DNA from: Legionella genomosp. 1
Lineage (GTDB): Bacteria; Pseudomonadota; Gammaproteobacteria; Legionellales; Legionellaceae
DNA: 9,200 nucleotides
Reading direction: 5' to 3'
Assembly: GCA_945865355.1 (NCBI GenBank)
Contig: CAMBDN010000088.1
Coordinates: forward strand, 1 to 9,200
Under the pieces are notes generated by a model. That model did not search any database and had not been told where the DNA came from. It was given only the letters and a program-made list of their open reading frames with translations. Within the stretch, counting starts at the first letter, position 1; each line of letters starts with the position of its first letter. Below are positions 1-7,043 of this stretch, one piece after another. Made by a program: the position numbers and the translations under genes.

Positions 1-1218
1 TTTTATTATTTTGCATACACTCCCATGCAGATTCCTGCCGGGATGATTTACGATAAATTCGGTGCTCGTTTTGTTTTATTTTTTGCGTGCTTGGTTGCCG
101 TTTTAGGCTTAGGTATTTTTGCTTCAGCGGATAGTTTTGGTTTTGCTTGTGCGGGGCGCTTCCTGATTGGTTTAGGAACGGCTTTTGCCTATATCGGTGT
201 ATTGAAATTGGCCTCAATATGGTTGCCTCCTTCCCGCTTTGCCGCAGTAGCGGGTTTAACGACAGCTATCGGTATGTCGAGTGGTGCTTTATCACAAAAA
301 TACCTTGCTAAAGTCGTTGAAACATTTGGATATAAACCGATTCTTCAAGTGGCTGTTTTGATTGGTATTGTGCTAAGTTTTTTGATTCTAACGACATTAA
401 GATCACGCCCAAAACAGCAAGACAATTCTGTTCATAAAATACACACCCCTATGAGCATGAAACAATTATTTGGCGCATTAAGGGTCATTTTTACTAATCC
501 ACAGATGTGGCTAGTTGGTATTATTGGATGCGTGCTTTATCTTCCTTCGATTGTTCTGTTGGATGTTTATGGAATTTCTTATTTTAAAGCGGCACACAAT
601 ATAACGGCTCAACAAGCAGCAAACGTATCAGCGCTTACTTTTCTTGGATGGATTATTGGTGGACCCGTTATTGGCGTTATTTCTGATAAAATTCAACGTC
701 GTCGTTTACCATTGACGTTAACCAGCGCTGTTACGGCTGTATTACTCTATATCATATTCTATTATCCTGGCTTAACATTAAGCCAGTTATCGGTTATTGC
801 CTTCATTGCAGGGATTTGTTGCGGAGCGCATCCACTTTGCTTTGCCTTAGGAAAGGAAAATAATCCTACGCAACTGGCTGGTACGTCTGTTGCTGTAACG
901 AATATGTTCATCATGCTCGGCGGTATGATTTTCCCACCTATTGTCGGTATGTTACTTGATCTACATACTAGCAGTGAGCTTATCAATGGGTATCATGTTT
1001 ATACTACCAGTGATTACACCTTTGCTCTTAATCTGATTCCAACAGGCGTTGTTTTAGGGACGATACTCTCGTTGTTCCTTAAAGAAACGTATTGTCGCTC
1101 ACCCGCTTCAGTCGTTGACGATCCTCTTTTTGCGGCCAAAGCGGTTAAGCTTGATTCGGAGGAGGCCACTCTGAAATTAGAACCCGGTTATTGGGCGAAT
1201 AGCGTCAAAATTGGGTAA
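1..1218 (+). CDS. MFS transporter, 5' end outside the window (partial)
   Basis: Inner-membrane carrier of the major facilitator superfamily; the substrate cannot be told from sequence. The reading frame is open to base 1 and the residues before the first ATG at 25 (FYYFAYTP) continue normal transmembrane helix 2, so the true start lies upstream and the ATG at 25 is internal. The MFS motif A loop between helices 2 and 3 is visible as GMIYDKFGAR (40-69), and its second-half counterpart between helices 8 and 9 as GVISDKIQRRR (673-705). About ten hydrophobic helices follow, with a hydrophilic central loop near 400-460 (RSRPKQQDNSVHK), giving the 6+6 layout once the missing helices 1-2 are added. 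It ends in a roughly 40-residue hydrophilic cytoplasmic tail. Carriers of this general style are numerous in Legionella and Coxiella, where some import amino acids or nucleosides (family knowledge); assigning either here would be a guess. Confidence 0.93.
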   Translation, partial: FYYFAYTPMQIPAGMIYDKFGARFVLFFACLVAVLGLGIFASADSFGFACAGRFLIGLGTAFAYIGVLKLASIWLPPSRFAAVAGLTTAIGMSSGALSQKYLAKVVETFGYKPILQVAVLIGIVLSFLILTTLRSRPKQQDNSVHKIHTPMSMKQLFGALRVIFTNPQMWLVGIIGCVLYLPSIVLLDVYGISYFKAAHNITAQQAANVSALTFLGWIIGGPVIGVISDKIQRRRLPLTLTSAVTAVLLYIIFYYPGLTLSQLSVIAFIAGICCGAHPLCFALGKENNPTQLAGTSVAVTNMFIMLGGMIFPPIVGMLLDLHTSSELINGYHVYTTSDYTFALNLIPTGVVLGTILSLFLKETYCRSPASVVDDPLFAAKAVKLDSEEATLKLEPGYWANSVKIG

Positions 1219-1237
1219 TGCAATAACGCTTCACCAG

Positions 1238-1275
1238 CGCATACGGGCCAATCAAACCATGTCAGTCCGTATGCG
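1238..1275. repeat. 9-bp inverted repeat (hairpin) after the MFS gene
   Basis: CGCATACGG (1238-1246) is matched perfectly by CCGTATGCG (1267-1275), with a 20-base loop. It begins 20 bases after the MFS stop codon, where a transcript end would be expected. No run of T follows on the + strand, so it is not a standard intrinsic terminator. It could stabilise the 3' end of the mRNA or be a protein-binding dyad. Confidence 0.4.
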
Positions 1276-1474
1276 GCGCAGTGTAATAGGGCTCACCTTG
1301 TAAACGATCATTTCTTCGCGCAGCTGTTGATGAAAGCCACGCTGATAATTCATTCATTCTAAAACCGTAGGTAAGCCTTTTGAGTCTGCAGTTCCAATTA
1401 GGTCAAAGGGATGGGCTTATATGCCGTCGTGTGTTTTAATGTAGCCGTTTCGTTGAGTGTGAGCAATTAAAACG

Positions 1475-1480
1475 ATAAGG
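1475..1480 (+). promoter_or_regulatory. Ribosome-binding site deciding the DUF2490 start
   Basis: The ATAAGG element ends 6 bases before ATG 1487 but only 3 bases before the in-frame TTG at 1484. This favours ATG 1487 as the start codon. Confidence 0.6.
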
Positions 1481-1486
1481 ATATTG

Positions 1487-2164
1487 ATGGGGCAACTCAA
1501 TCGGCTAAGGATCGTCTTACTCATTATATTATTGATTTTTTTATCGCCGAGTTGGGCAGTAAAAAGTGCTAATAAATTTTGGTCATTATTAACGTTGACG
1601 GGTAACTATGGTTTATTTTTATATAATATTGAGCCACAGCTGCGTTTGATTGATGCCTATAGACCATTAAATCAATTTTTAGCAAATGCTGGGGGCGGTT
1701 TTCAGATCACACCTGCTTGGCAATTTTGGTTGGGCCAAACATTAAGTACGTTTTCTCAAGATGCGGAGCCAGGAGATTTTGAGGAATACCGCATTTGGGA
1801 GCAGCTCGTTTGGCAACATCAATTTAATTCAATTCGGTTGACCTCACGAACTCGTTTAGAACAACGTAAATCATTTGATTATTCCACCTGGGCAAATCGT
1901 CTACGCGAGCGCATGTTGATAAACGTGCCTTTAACAACGAATTATTCGCTGGCTGTTAGCAATGAGATTTTAGTTAATCTAAATCAGGTTCCATGGATCG
2001 CCACGAAAACATGGGATCAAAACAGAGCTTACGTAGGCATTGTTCAACAATTATCTGAGTCAGCTTTTTTAAGTGCAGGTTATATGAATCAGTGGATTTT
2101 TACGCCAATAATGAGATCAGATAGGGTTTTTTTGGTCAATTTACAGATTAATTTAGCAACTTAA
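1487..2164 (+). CDS. DUF2490 family outer-membrane beta-barrel protein
   Basis: Predicted exported outer-membrane protein of 225 residues, of unknown function. Residues 1-24 form a signal peptide: a basic start (NRLR), a hydrophobic core (IVLLIILLIFL) and a cleavage site after PSWA. The mature part has the pattern I associate with DUF2490: an opening FWSLLTLTG strand, the YNIEPQLRL strand (46-54), GGGFQITPAWQFWLGQ (69-84), the conserved RTRLEQR block (121-127), and a closing NRAYVGI...GYMNQW region (179-203). Alternating polar and hydrophobic residues with aromatic ends to the strands fit a small beta-barrel. The length is typical for the family. It stands alone on the + strand and converges on the lipoprotein gene, leaving 55 bp between the two stop codons. 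Family assignment is by recognised pattern, not by a search. Confidence 0.8.
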   Translation: MGQLNRLRIVLLIILLIFLSPSWAVKSANKFWSLLTLTGNYGLFLYNIEPQLRLIDAYRPLNQFLANAGGGFQITPAWQFWLGQTLSTFSQDAEPGDFEEYRIWEQLVWQHQFNSIRLTSRTRLEQRKSFDYSTWANRLRERMLINVPLTTNYSLAVSNEILVNLNQVPWIATKTWDQNRAYVGIVQQLSESAFLSAGYMNQWIFTPIMRSDRVFLVNLQINLAT

Positions 2165-2219
2165 GTTGCGTGAGCCCTCCCTTTCCAGGGTGAAACACCT
2201 CGCTAACCGTTTTACCTGT

Positions 2220-3086
2220 CTATTTAGAGTTTGAAGCAACAGGTATCGTTAACACCGGCATATTATTATTAGAGGAAGCGACGGCAGATGTCAGTGTCAA
2301 TACTCGTATAATGGCGTCGAAGGTATCTTTTGATGCTTGGTCGGACGATTTGATATAAAACCAATGATTATGAACAAACACTTTAACCAGGGTATCTTTA
2401 ACGGGCTCTCGATCACTGGAATAGACGGTTAAAATGTCGTTCATCCAGTTTGTCCAATTGAATAGCGAACCATCCGGGTTAATCAGTTCGCGGGTCATGT
2501 GATTATTTATATCCTGATAAGGGACTTGTACGCCGCGTCCTAACAAGTATATAACTGCGTACACCGATCGGAATCGCACGTAAACGATATTGCGTGGCTT
2601 GGTTTTATCTTTGCTTATAACTGCAACACCATCTTTCTCTTCAAGTGCTTCTAATAAATCGTGTTCCATAAGAATAATATCTTTACTATGAGATGGAATG
2701 CCCAATAATTTTTGCAGTTTAAGTGCATCAGGCGAATTTTCCCGGTGATGTTTAAAGCGTAGTAAGGCGCCAATATCCTTTTCATAACTGACCGGTCTTG
2801 GTATTTCAAATGAATCATTTCGGTACATTTTATTTAATAACCCGATGATTTTGTTATATTTTAAAAATTCTGTGGTTATGCGATTTGTACCACCTTGGTT
2901 GAGTAAGGTTCCATTAGTATTACCAATTTGTTCAAAAAACAAAGAATATAACATGGTATGATCATACCCGCCGGCGTGAACCAATAAGATAAAATTACTC
3001 ATGGAAACGGGCGTCATTAATGATTTTGCAAACTGAATATTGCTGAGTGGTATATAGGAAATAGTTGGTGTATCAGAGTAACTCAC
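2220..3086 (-). CDS. C-terminal piece of the interrupted lipoprotein
   Basis: This is the globular part of the same protein, of unknown function. The earliest start-like codon after the stop is GTG 3086, inside the conserved PTVSYSDTPTISY segment, with no ribosome-binding site before it; independent translation is doubtful. Visible parts, numbered from that GTG, are IPLSNIQFAKSLMTPVSMSN (12-31), a hydrophobic helix FILLVHAGGY, a TMLYSLFFEQIGN segment, a middle charged region, and a C-terminal KVFVHNHWFYIKSSDQASKD strand-and-turn followed by a helix and a Ser/Asn-rich tail. It has no signal peptide, so without the upstream piece it would stay in the cytoplasm. No catalytic motif is apparent. 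The frame is otherwise intact for 288 codons, so the interruption is either recent or an assembly error. Confidence 0.55.
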   Translation of the reverse strand: MSYSDTPTISYIPLSNIQFAKSLMTPVSMSNFILLVHAGGYDHTMLYSLFFEQIGNTNGTLLNQGGTNRITTEFLKYNKIIGLLNKMYRNDSFEIPRPVSYEKDIGALLRFKHHRENSPDALKLQKLLGIPSHSKDIILMEHDLLEALEEKDGVAVISKDKTKPRNIVYVRFRSVYAVIYLLGRGVQVPYQDINNHMTRELINPDGSLFNWTNWMNDILTVYSSDREPVKDTLVKVFVHNHWFYIKSSDQASKDTFDAIIRVLTLTSAVASSNNNMPVLTIPVASNSK

Positions 3087-3110
3087 CGTGGGTGAAATAC
3101 TGGGCGACCA

Positions 3111-3413
3111 TTAAACGGGACTTGCGCCCGTCGTTGCAGATACACTACCCGTCAGTGATTCGCTCAGTGAGTAGGAGGCGGTTAAACTACCTACCTGGAT
3201 GTATTCCGTTATTTCTAAATACCGTTGTCTAACGATATTCGTTAGTAATTGCTCCTGATCGGTCTGACGAACAACGTTATTATAAACGCCTCTGTCCATA
3301 TGCACTCGCCGGGGGCCAATAGACGTGCACCCTGCTAGGATAAAGAAAGTAGCGCCTATAAATAATATTTTTCGCATTCGGATAGGGTATTTTAGAAAAT
3401 AATTAAGCACCAT
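3111..3413 (-). CDS. N-terminal piece of the interrupted lipoprotein
   Basis: This encodes 100 residues and is the only part with an export signal. A basic N-region (KYPIRMRK) is followed by a hydrophobic core and the lipobox LAGC at 26-29, so the mature protein would begin with lipid-modified Cys29. The next residue is Thr, not Asp, which in Lol sorting (family knowledge) favours the outer membrane. Residues 45-74 (NNVVRQTDQEQLLTNIVRQRY and following) look helical and are the recognisable family block. From about 80 the sequence turns into a Ser/Thr/Gly-rich stretch and stops at TAA. The start at 3413 has an AAGG element 4 bases upstream. ATG 3377 would give a shorter, typical signal peptide (MRKILFIGATFFILAGC) but has no visible ribosome-binding site. 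If made, the product would be a short lipidated peptide without its main domain. Confidence 0.65.
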   Translation of the reverse strand: MVLNYFLKYPIRMRKILFIGATFFILAGCTSIGPRRVHMDRGVYNNVVRQTDQEQLLTNIVRQRYLEITEYIQVGSLTASYSLSESLTGSVSATTGASPV

Positions 3414-3430
3414 ATTGCCTTATTGGATTC

Positions 3431-3444
3431 ACCATTACAATGGT
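3431..3444. promoter_or_regulatory. Perfect 6-bp palindrome upstream of the lipoprotein gene
   Basis: ACCATT (3431-3436), a 2-base centre, then AATGGT (3439-3444). It lies 17 bases before the lipoprotein start codon, on the 5' side of its ribosome-binding site. The compact dyad looks like a dimeric repressor operator. In RNA the two-base loop would be too tight for a good hairpin. No −10/−35 pair could be placed confidently around it. Confidence 0.3.
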
Positions 3445-3456
3445 ATGTGCGTAGCG

Positions 3457-3481
3457 ATCTCCCCCGTTAAAAGAGGGAGAT
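3457..3481. terminator. Hairpin between the cysteine-rich and lipoprotein genes
   Basis: ATCTCCC (3457-3463) pairs perfectly with GGGAGAT (3475-3481) around an 11-base loop. It lies about 60 bases after the stop codon of the cysteine-rich gene, so it could end that transcript. In that direction (- strand) no T-run follows. On the + strand it is followed by TAATTTTG, a weak T-run, although no + strand gene leads into it. Terminator function is therefore only a possibility; a regulatory stem is the alternative. Confidence 0.35.
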
Positions 3482-3541
3482 TAATTTTGTGAATATTTGT
3501 CGTTTAACGTGGTAATTGCATCATCAAATGGCTACGAGCAT

Positions 3542-3850
3542 TTATACTGAGCCACATTCGGAAACACCATTTTGACCATTTGATCCTTTACAGGTTTCAG
3601 ATACATCGGTACACCAGTCGGCACATGAGTAACTACATTGTCCATTCAAATCGCACACAGCACCTGGTTTTGACGTACAATAATAGCCGGAATGTGTGGG
3701 TGCGCAGGATGTTTGTAAGCATCCACATTGCGCGGTGCTACACTCGTCCTCACCGCATGCATAGGCTTGACTACCGTAAATACAAGTAACGATGCAGAGG
3801 GTACTCAGTGCCAAGTTTTTCCATCGCCCCATTGAACTATCTTTGTTCAT
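3542..3850 (-). CDS. Small exported cysteine-rich protein (12 Cys)
   Basis: The product is a 102-residue protein that I do not recognise. Residues 1-31 form a signal peptide: basic N-region (GRWK), hydrophobic core (LALSTLCIVTCIYG) and an AYA cleavage site. The predicted mature chain of about 71 residues begins with Cys and contains 12 cysteines, at 32, 37, 42, 44, 49, 58, 66, 72, 76, 80, 87 and 99, an even number compatible with six disulfides. The residues between are small and polar, with almost no hydrophobic core, so disulfides probably hold the fold together. The sequence at −3 to −1 (AYA) does not fit a lipobox, so a free secreted or periplasmic protein is likelier than a lipoprotein. 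The start is fixed by a strong AAGGAG ribosome-binding site. It begins 34 bp after the RND pump's stop codon and may share its transcript. Metal binding or a toxin-like fold are conceivable but unsupported. Confidence 0.8.
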   Translation of the reverse strand: MNKDSSMGRWKNLALSTLCIVTCIYGSQAYACGEDECSTAQCGCLQTSCAPTHSGYYCTSKPGAVCDLNGQCSYSCADWCTDVSETCKGSNGQNGVSECGSV

Positions 3851-3856
3851 GTTTAG

Positions 3857-3862
3857 CTCCTT
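3857..3862 (-). promoter_or_regulatory. Strong ribosome-binding site of the cysteine-rich gene
   Basis: A full AAGGAG on the minus strand ends 6 bases before ATG 3850. It is the best ribosome-binding site in the window and is strong evidence that this small gene is real and that ATG 3850, not the internal ATG seven codons in, is its start. Confidence 0.75.
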
Positions 3863-3884
3863 AAGTTAAATGCGTTGTTAACAG

Positions 3885-6800
3885 CTATTTTTGTTTTTTT
3901 TCTTGGCGTTTCTCTTGCCAGGTTTGTAGTAATACATAAAAGACAGGGACAAAAACGACAGCTAAACAAGTAGAGGCTAGCATGCCGGTGGATACTGCTA
4001 TACCAATAGAGCGGCGAGCATTGGCACCGGCTCCACTCGCAAATACCAAGGGCATTACGCCCATAATGAAAGCAAAGGATGTCATCAAGATGGGGCGAAA
4101 GCGTGTTTTGGCACCGAGAACTGCTGCCTCTAGAATTGATTTTTTATGAATAAGTCGTTCTTCACGGGCTACTTCTATAATCAATATAGCATTCTTCGCC
4201 GATAATGCAATGAGCAATAGTACGCCAATTTGCGTATACATGTTATTAGCCAGTCCGAGAGCGGCTAGTGCTAATACGGTGCCAATTAATGCCAAGGGTA
4301 CGCTGAAGAGAATAGCCGCGGGGGTTAACCAGTTTTCATATTGTCCTGCTAGAATCAAATACACTAAAACCAGGGATAACAAGAAAATGTAATAGCTCAT
4401 ATTTCCTGCTACCTTTTCCTGATAGGCTGTGCTGGTCCATTCAAAAGACATTCCTGGTGGTAATGTATCCTTGGCTAATTGTTCTAGTGTTTGAATCGCT
4501 TGGCCAGAACTAAATCCATCTGCAGAAATGCCATTAATGCTACTGGAGGGGTATAGGTTGTATAGAGAAATGATCGCCGGCCCTACCGCCAAGTTAATAT
4601 CGGTAAGTGTACCCAGAGGGACCATGTTTCCTGATTGATTTTTTACATAAAAGTTACGCACATCTTCCACGGTCATTCGAGCATTAGCATCTGCTTGCAC
4701 ATAGACCTGGAATACTTGACCAAATTTCGTAAAAAGATTTACATAAGACGAGCCTAGATAGGTTTGTAGTGTATCAAATGCATCACCTAGGGTTACGCCT
4801 AATGATTCCGCCTTGGTACGATCAATCGGCGCTAAAACTTGTGGCACGGCCGCCCGAAAGGATGACATTAATTTTTGTACTTCAGGCTGGACTGTGCCAT
4901 GTTGGATCAATTGATCGGTCACTTTTTGTAGTTTTTGGTAATCAAAAGTGCCATCCGTCTCTTCAATCTGCATTTGAAAACCACCCGATAAACCTAAACC
5001 TTGAATCGGTGGCGGTACGACAACCATTACTTTTGCACTCAGTGTTTTTGAGGCAATGTCATTTAACTTGGCATACAGTACCTTTAAATTCTCAGCTTTA
5101 CCCCGTACGCTCCAATCTTTGAACATTACATATAAAACCCCAGCATTGGCAAGGGTGGCGTTATTATCCAACAGTGAAATCCCATCAATGGCAATGACAT
5201 TTTCAATCCCATCAACTTTTGCTACTTTCTTGCGTAATTCATCCAAGACAGCGTCAGTGCGACCTAATGTTGCGCCATCAGGTAATAAGACATTTAGAAC
5301 TAAATAACCTTGGTCTTCAATCGGAATAAAACCGGTAGGAATCCGGCTGAAGCCGAGAATGGCAATGACAACTAACACACCACCGATGATGCATACTTTA
5401 TGGCTGTGGTGTACGAGATTATCCATTAATTTAACATAGGAGGCCTCGATGGGATTATAGACCCTGTCAAATGCACGAAAAAATGCATTCTTCTTTTTTG
5501 ACGGATCGATTGGCCTGAGCCACAGTGCGCACTGGGTTGGTTTCAACGTCATGGCGTTAATGGCACTGATAAAGGCGGTTGCGGCAATGACCAAGGCAAA
5601 TTGGGCATACATTGAGCCGGTCAAGCCAGGCATAAAACCAGCGGGTACGAAGACCGCCATGAGGACTAAAGTTATACCAAGAATCGGCCCAATGAGTTCC
5701 TTCATTGTTTGAATGGCTGCAGGTTTTGGTGCCATACCACGCTCAATATGTTGAGACACTCCTTCAACAATCACAATCGCGTCATCCACCACGATACCAA
5801 TGGCCAAAACCAAAGCAAATAACGTTAACAAATTAATGCCAAATCCTAGCGCTAGCATGGCGACAAATGTCCCAATAATGGTCACCGGTACGGTGGTTGC
5901 GGGGACCAATGTCGCACGAAAATTCTGTAAAAAAACCAGAATGACGATCAGCACTAAAATTCCGGCTTCAAATAATGTGTGATATACCTCATTCACGGAG
6001 GCTTTTACGAAAATGGTTGTGTCAAAGGGGATTGAATATTTGAGACCAGGAGGAAATTGTTTTGCCATTCGTTCTACGGTTTTACGTACTTCACTCGCAA
6101 CTTGTAGGGCATTTGCTCCCGGAAGTTGATAAATACCTATCGCTGCAGTTGGTTGGCCATTTAATTTGGCCAACATACTGTAGTTGGATGAACCAAGTTC
6201 AACCCGACCCACATCGCGAATACGTACAATTTGTGGACTGCTGCTAGCATTTGCATTTTCATTCGGCTGACTGGATATTGTTTTTATGATGATATTGTCA
6301 AACTCATCAGGATTGGAAAGCTGGCCAGGTACGTTAACCGTTAGTTGGTAGGGTTGAGGGCCAGCCGTTGGGGGCGCTGCAATTTGTCCGGCGGTAATTT
6401 CCTTGTTTTGATTGCGAATGGCTTGTAGAACATCACTTGGTGTTAAGGAGAAGGCGTACATTTTTTTGGGATCAAGCCATACTCTCATTGCATAGGAGCC
6501 TGATCCAAAGACATTGACATTACCAACGCCAGGTAACCGCTCCAATTCATTTTGCATATTAATGGCAGCATAGTTGTTAAGAAACAAACCATCATACTCA
6601 CCGTGTTCAGCGGTTAAGGTAATAAACTGTAGGATGGCAGTTGATTTTTGCTGAACCACTACCCCTTGTTGTTGGACTGATTCTGGTAATTGGGCCATGG
6701 CAGCTTGCACGCGATTTTGTACGAGCATTTGCGCAAAGTTAAGATCAGTACCAATTTCAAACGTGACAATTAGGGTATAAGCTCCATTATTAGTATTGGT

Positions 6801-7043
6801 GGATTGCATGTAGAGCATTTTTTCTACGCCATTGACTTGCTGTTCAATGGGTAGGGCGACCGTTTTAATGAGGGTACTCGCATCAGCACCTGGATAGCTG
6901 GTCGTTACCTGAATAGTAGGTGGTACAATGGCAGGATATTGAGACACTGGTAAAATACCAATGGCAATGACACCCAGAAATACTAAAAAAAGCGCAATGA
7001 CATTCGCCAATATAGGTCGATCAATAAAAAATTCAGAAATCAT
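3885..7043 (-). CDS. RND multidrug efflux pump, HAE1 family (AcrB/MexB/MexF-like)
   Basis: Inner-membrane proton-driven exporter that would form trimers and feed the fusion protein and outer-membrane channel encoded just upstream. Its 1052 residues match the family's usual 1030-1060. It opens with FFIDRPILANVIALFLVFLG (helix 1) and LPVSQYPAIVPP, as in AcrB-type pumps. The proton relay is present: an Asp pair in GIVVDDAIV (D420, D421) in helix 4 and Lys950 in ALSAKNAILI in helix 10, the counterparts of AcrB D407, D408 and K940. GFIPIEDQGY (571-580) follows the helix 7 region, and RFRPILMTS lies near 981. Two large periplasmic loops (about 35-340 and 570-875) form the porter and docking domains. 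The SNPDEFDNIII and RVELGSSNYSM segments are typical of the drug-export branch rather than the metal-export branch. The start overlaps the fusion-protein stop as TAATG. The exact substrates cannot be predicted. Confidence 0.95.
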   Translation of the reverse strand: MISEFFIDRPILANVIALFLVFLGVIAIGILPVSQYPAIVPPTIQVTTSYPGADASTLIKTVALPIEQQVNGVEKMLYMQSTNTNNGAYTLIVTFEIGTDLNFAQMLVQNRVQAAMAQLPESVQQQGVVVQQKSTAILQFITLTAEHGEYDGLFLNNYAAINMQNELERLPGVGNVNVFGSGSYAMRVWLDPKKMYAFSLTPSDVLQAIRNQNKEITAGQIAAPPTAGPQPYQLTVNVPGQLSNPDEFDNIIIKTISSQPNENANASSSPQIVRIRDVGRVELGSSNYSMLAKLNGQPTAAIGIYQLPGANALQVASEVRKTVERMAKQFPPGLKYSIPFDTTIFVKASVNEVYHTLFEAGILVLIVILVFLQNFRATLVPATTVPVTIIGTFVAMLALGFGINLLTLFALVLAIGIVVDDAIVIVEGVSQHIERGMAPKPAAIQTMKELIGPILGITLVLMAVFVPAGFMPGLTGSMYAQFALVIAATAFISAINAMTLKPTQCALWLRPIDPSKKKNAFFRAFDRVYNPIEASYVKLMDNLVHHSHKVCIIGGVLVVIAILGFSRIPTGFIPIEDQGYLVLNVLLPDGATLGRTDAVLDELRKKVAKVDGIENVIAIDGISLLDNNATLANAGVLYVMFKDWSVRGKAENLKVLYAKLNDIASKTLSAKVMVVVPPPIQGLGLSGGFQMQIEETDGTFDYQKLQKVTDQLIQHGTVQPEVQKLMSSFRAAVPQVLAPIDRTKAESLGVTLGDAFDTLQTYLGSSYVNLFTKFGQVFQVYVQADANARMTVEDVRNFYVKNQSGNMVPLGTLTDINLAVGPAIISLYNLYPSSSINGISADGFSSGQAIQTLEQLAKDTLPPGMSFEWTSTAYQEKVAGNMSYYIFLLSLVLVYLILAGQYENWLTPAAILFSVPLALIGTVLALAALGLANNMYTQIGVLLLIALSAKNAILIIEVAREERLIHKKSILEAAVLGAKTRFRPILMTSFAFIMGVMPLVFASGAGANARRSIGIAVSTGMLASTCLAVVFVPVFYVLLQTWQEKRQEKKQK

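Larger units (their letters stand above)
1219..1486. other. Intergenic gap, possible decayed minus-strand reading frame
   Basis: No intact gene is visible. On the minus strand the frame from about 1479 down to 1255 reads like protein (for example PFDLIGTADSKGLPTVLE, then MNYQRGFHQQLREE) but is broken by TAA at 1419-1417, TGA at 1356-1354 and TGA at 1254-1252. This may be the remnant of a lost gene. Two or three stops in about 75 codons is close to chance, so the case rests only on the look of the peptide, and I do not recognise it. No clear sigma-70 promoter was seen for the downstream DUF2490 gene. Confidence 0.25.
2220..3413 (-). pseudogene. Exported lipoprotein gene interrupted by an in-frame stop
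   Basis: Read as one frame from 3413 to 2220, this is a lipoprotein of about 397 residues with a single TAA at 3113-3111. The two sides stay in the same frame, and the protein pattern runs across the break: low-complexity Ser/Thr/Val sequence before (ESLTGSVSATTGASPV) and after (SPSISPTVSYSDTPT). The intact form resembles a proteobacterial lipoprotein family of unknown function. From memory its shared pattern is a lipobox, then Q-x-LLxNIVxxRY, then a Ser/Thr-rich linker leading to TVxYSDxPTISYxPL and a globular domain. I infer an originally complete gene that now makes only its first quarter, unless the stop is read through or is a sequencing error. The stop is followed by T (TAAT), a context that favours efficient termination. 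The two pieces are described separately. Confidence 0.65.

Noticed and set aside
762..986. Minus-strand open frame inside the MFS gene
   Set aside because: It is an antisense shadow of transmembrane helix codons with no ribosome-binding site and no family pattern.
1484..1486. TTG as start of the DUF2490 gene
   Set aside because: It lies only 3 bases from the AAGG element; ATG 1487 has the better spacing and a normal codon.
2171..2213. Possible bidirectional terminator between the convergent genes
   Set aside because: The best stem (2188-2200) is 5 bp with a 3-base loop, and the nearest T-run (2210-2213) is 9 bases away. A terminator is expected here but these features are too weak to call.
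3580..3789. Plus-strand open frame opposite the cysteine-rich gene
   Set aside because: The minus-strand gene has a strong ribosome-binding site and a signal peptide; the plus-strand peptide is basic, has no recognisable pattern and is explained as an antisense shadow.
3876..3883. TGTTAACA palindrome between the pump and the cysteine-rich gene
   Set aside because: An 8-base palindrome is expected by chance and has no T-run, so it is neither a convincing terminator nor a convincing operator.
4769..5122. Plus-strand open frame of 117 codons opposite the RND pump
   Set aside because: It overlaps fully conserved pump sequence on the other strand and has no recognisable domain. The other short plus-strand frames in 4210-7878 are rejected for the same reason.
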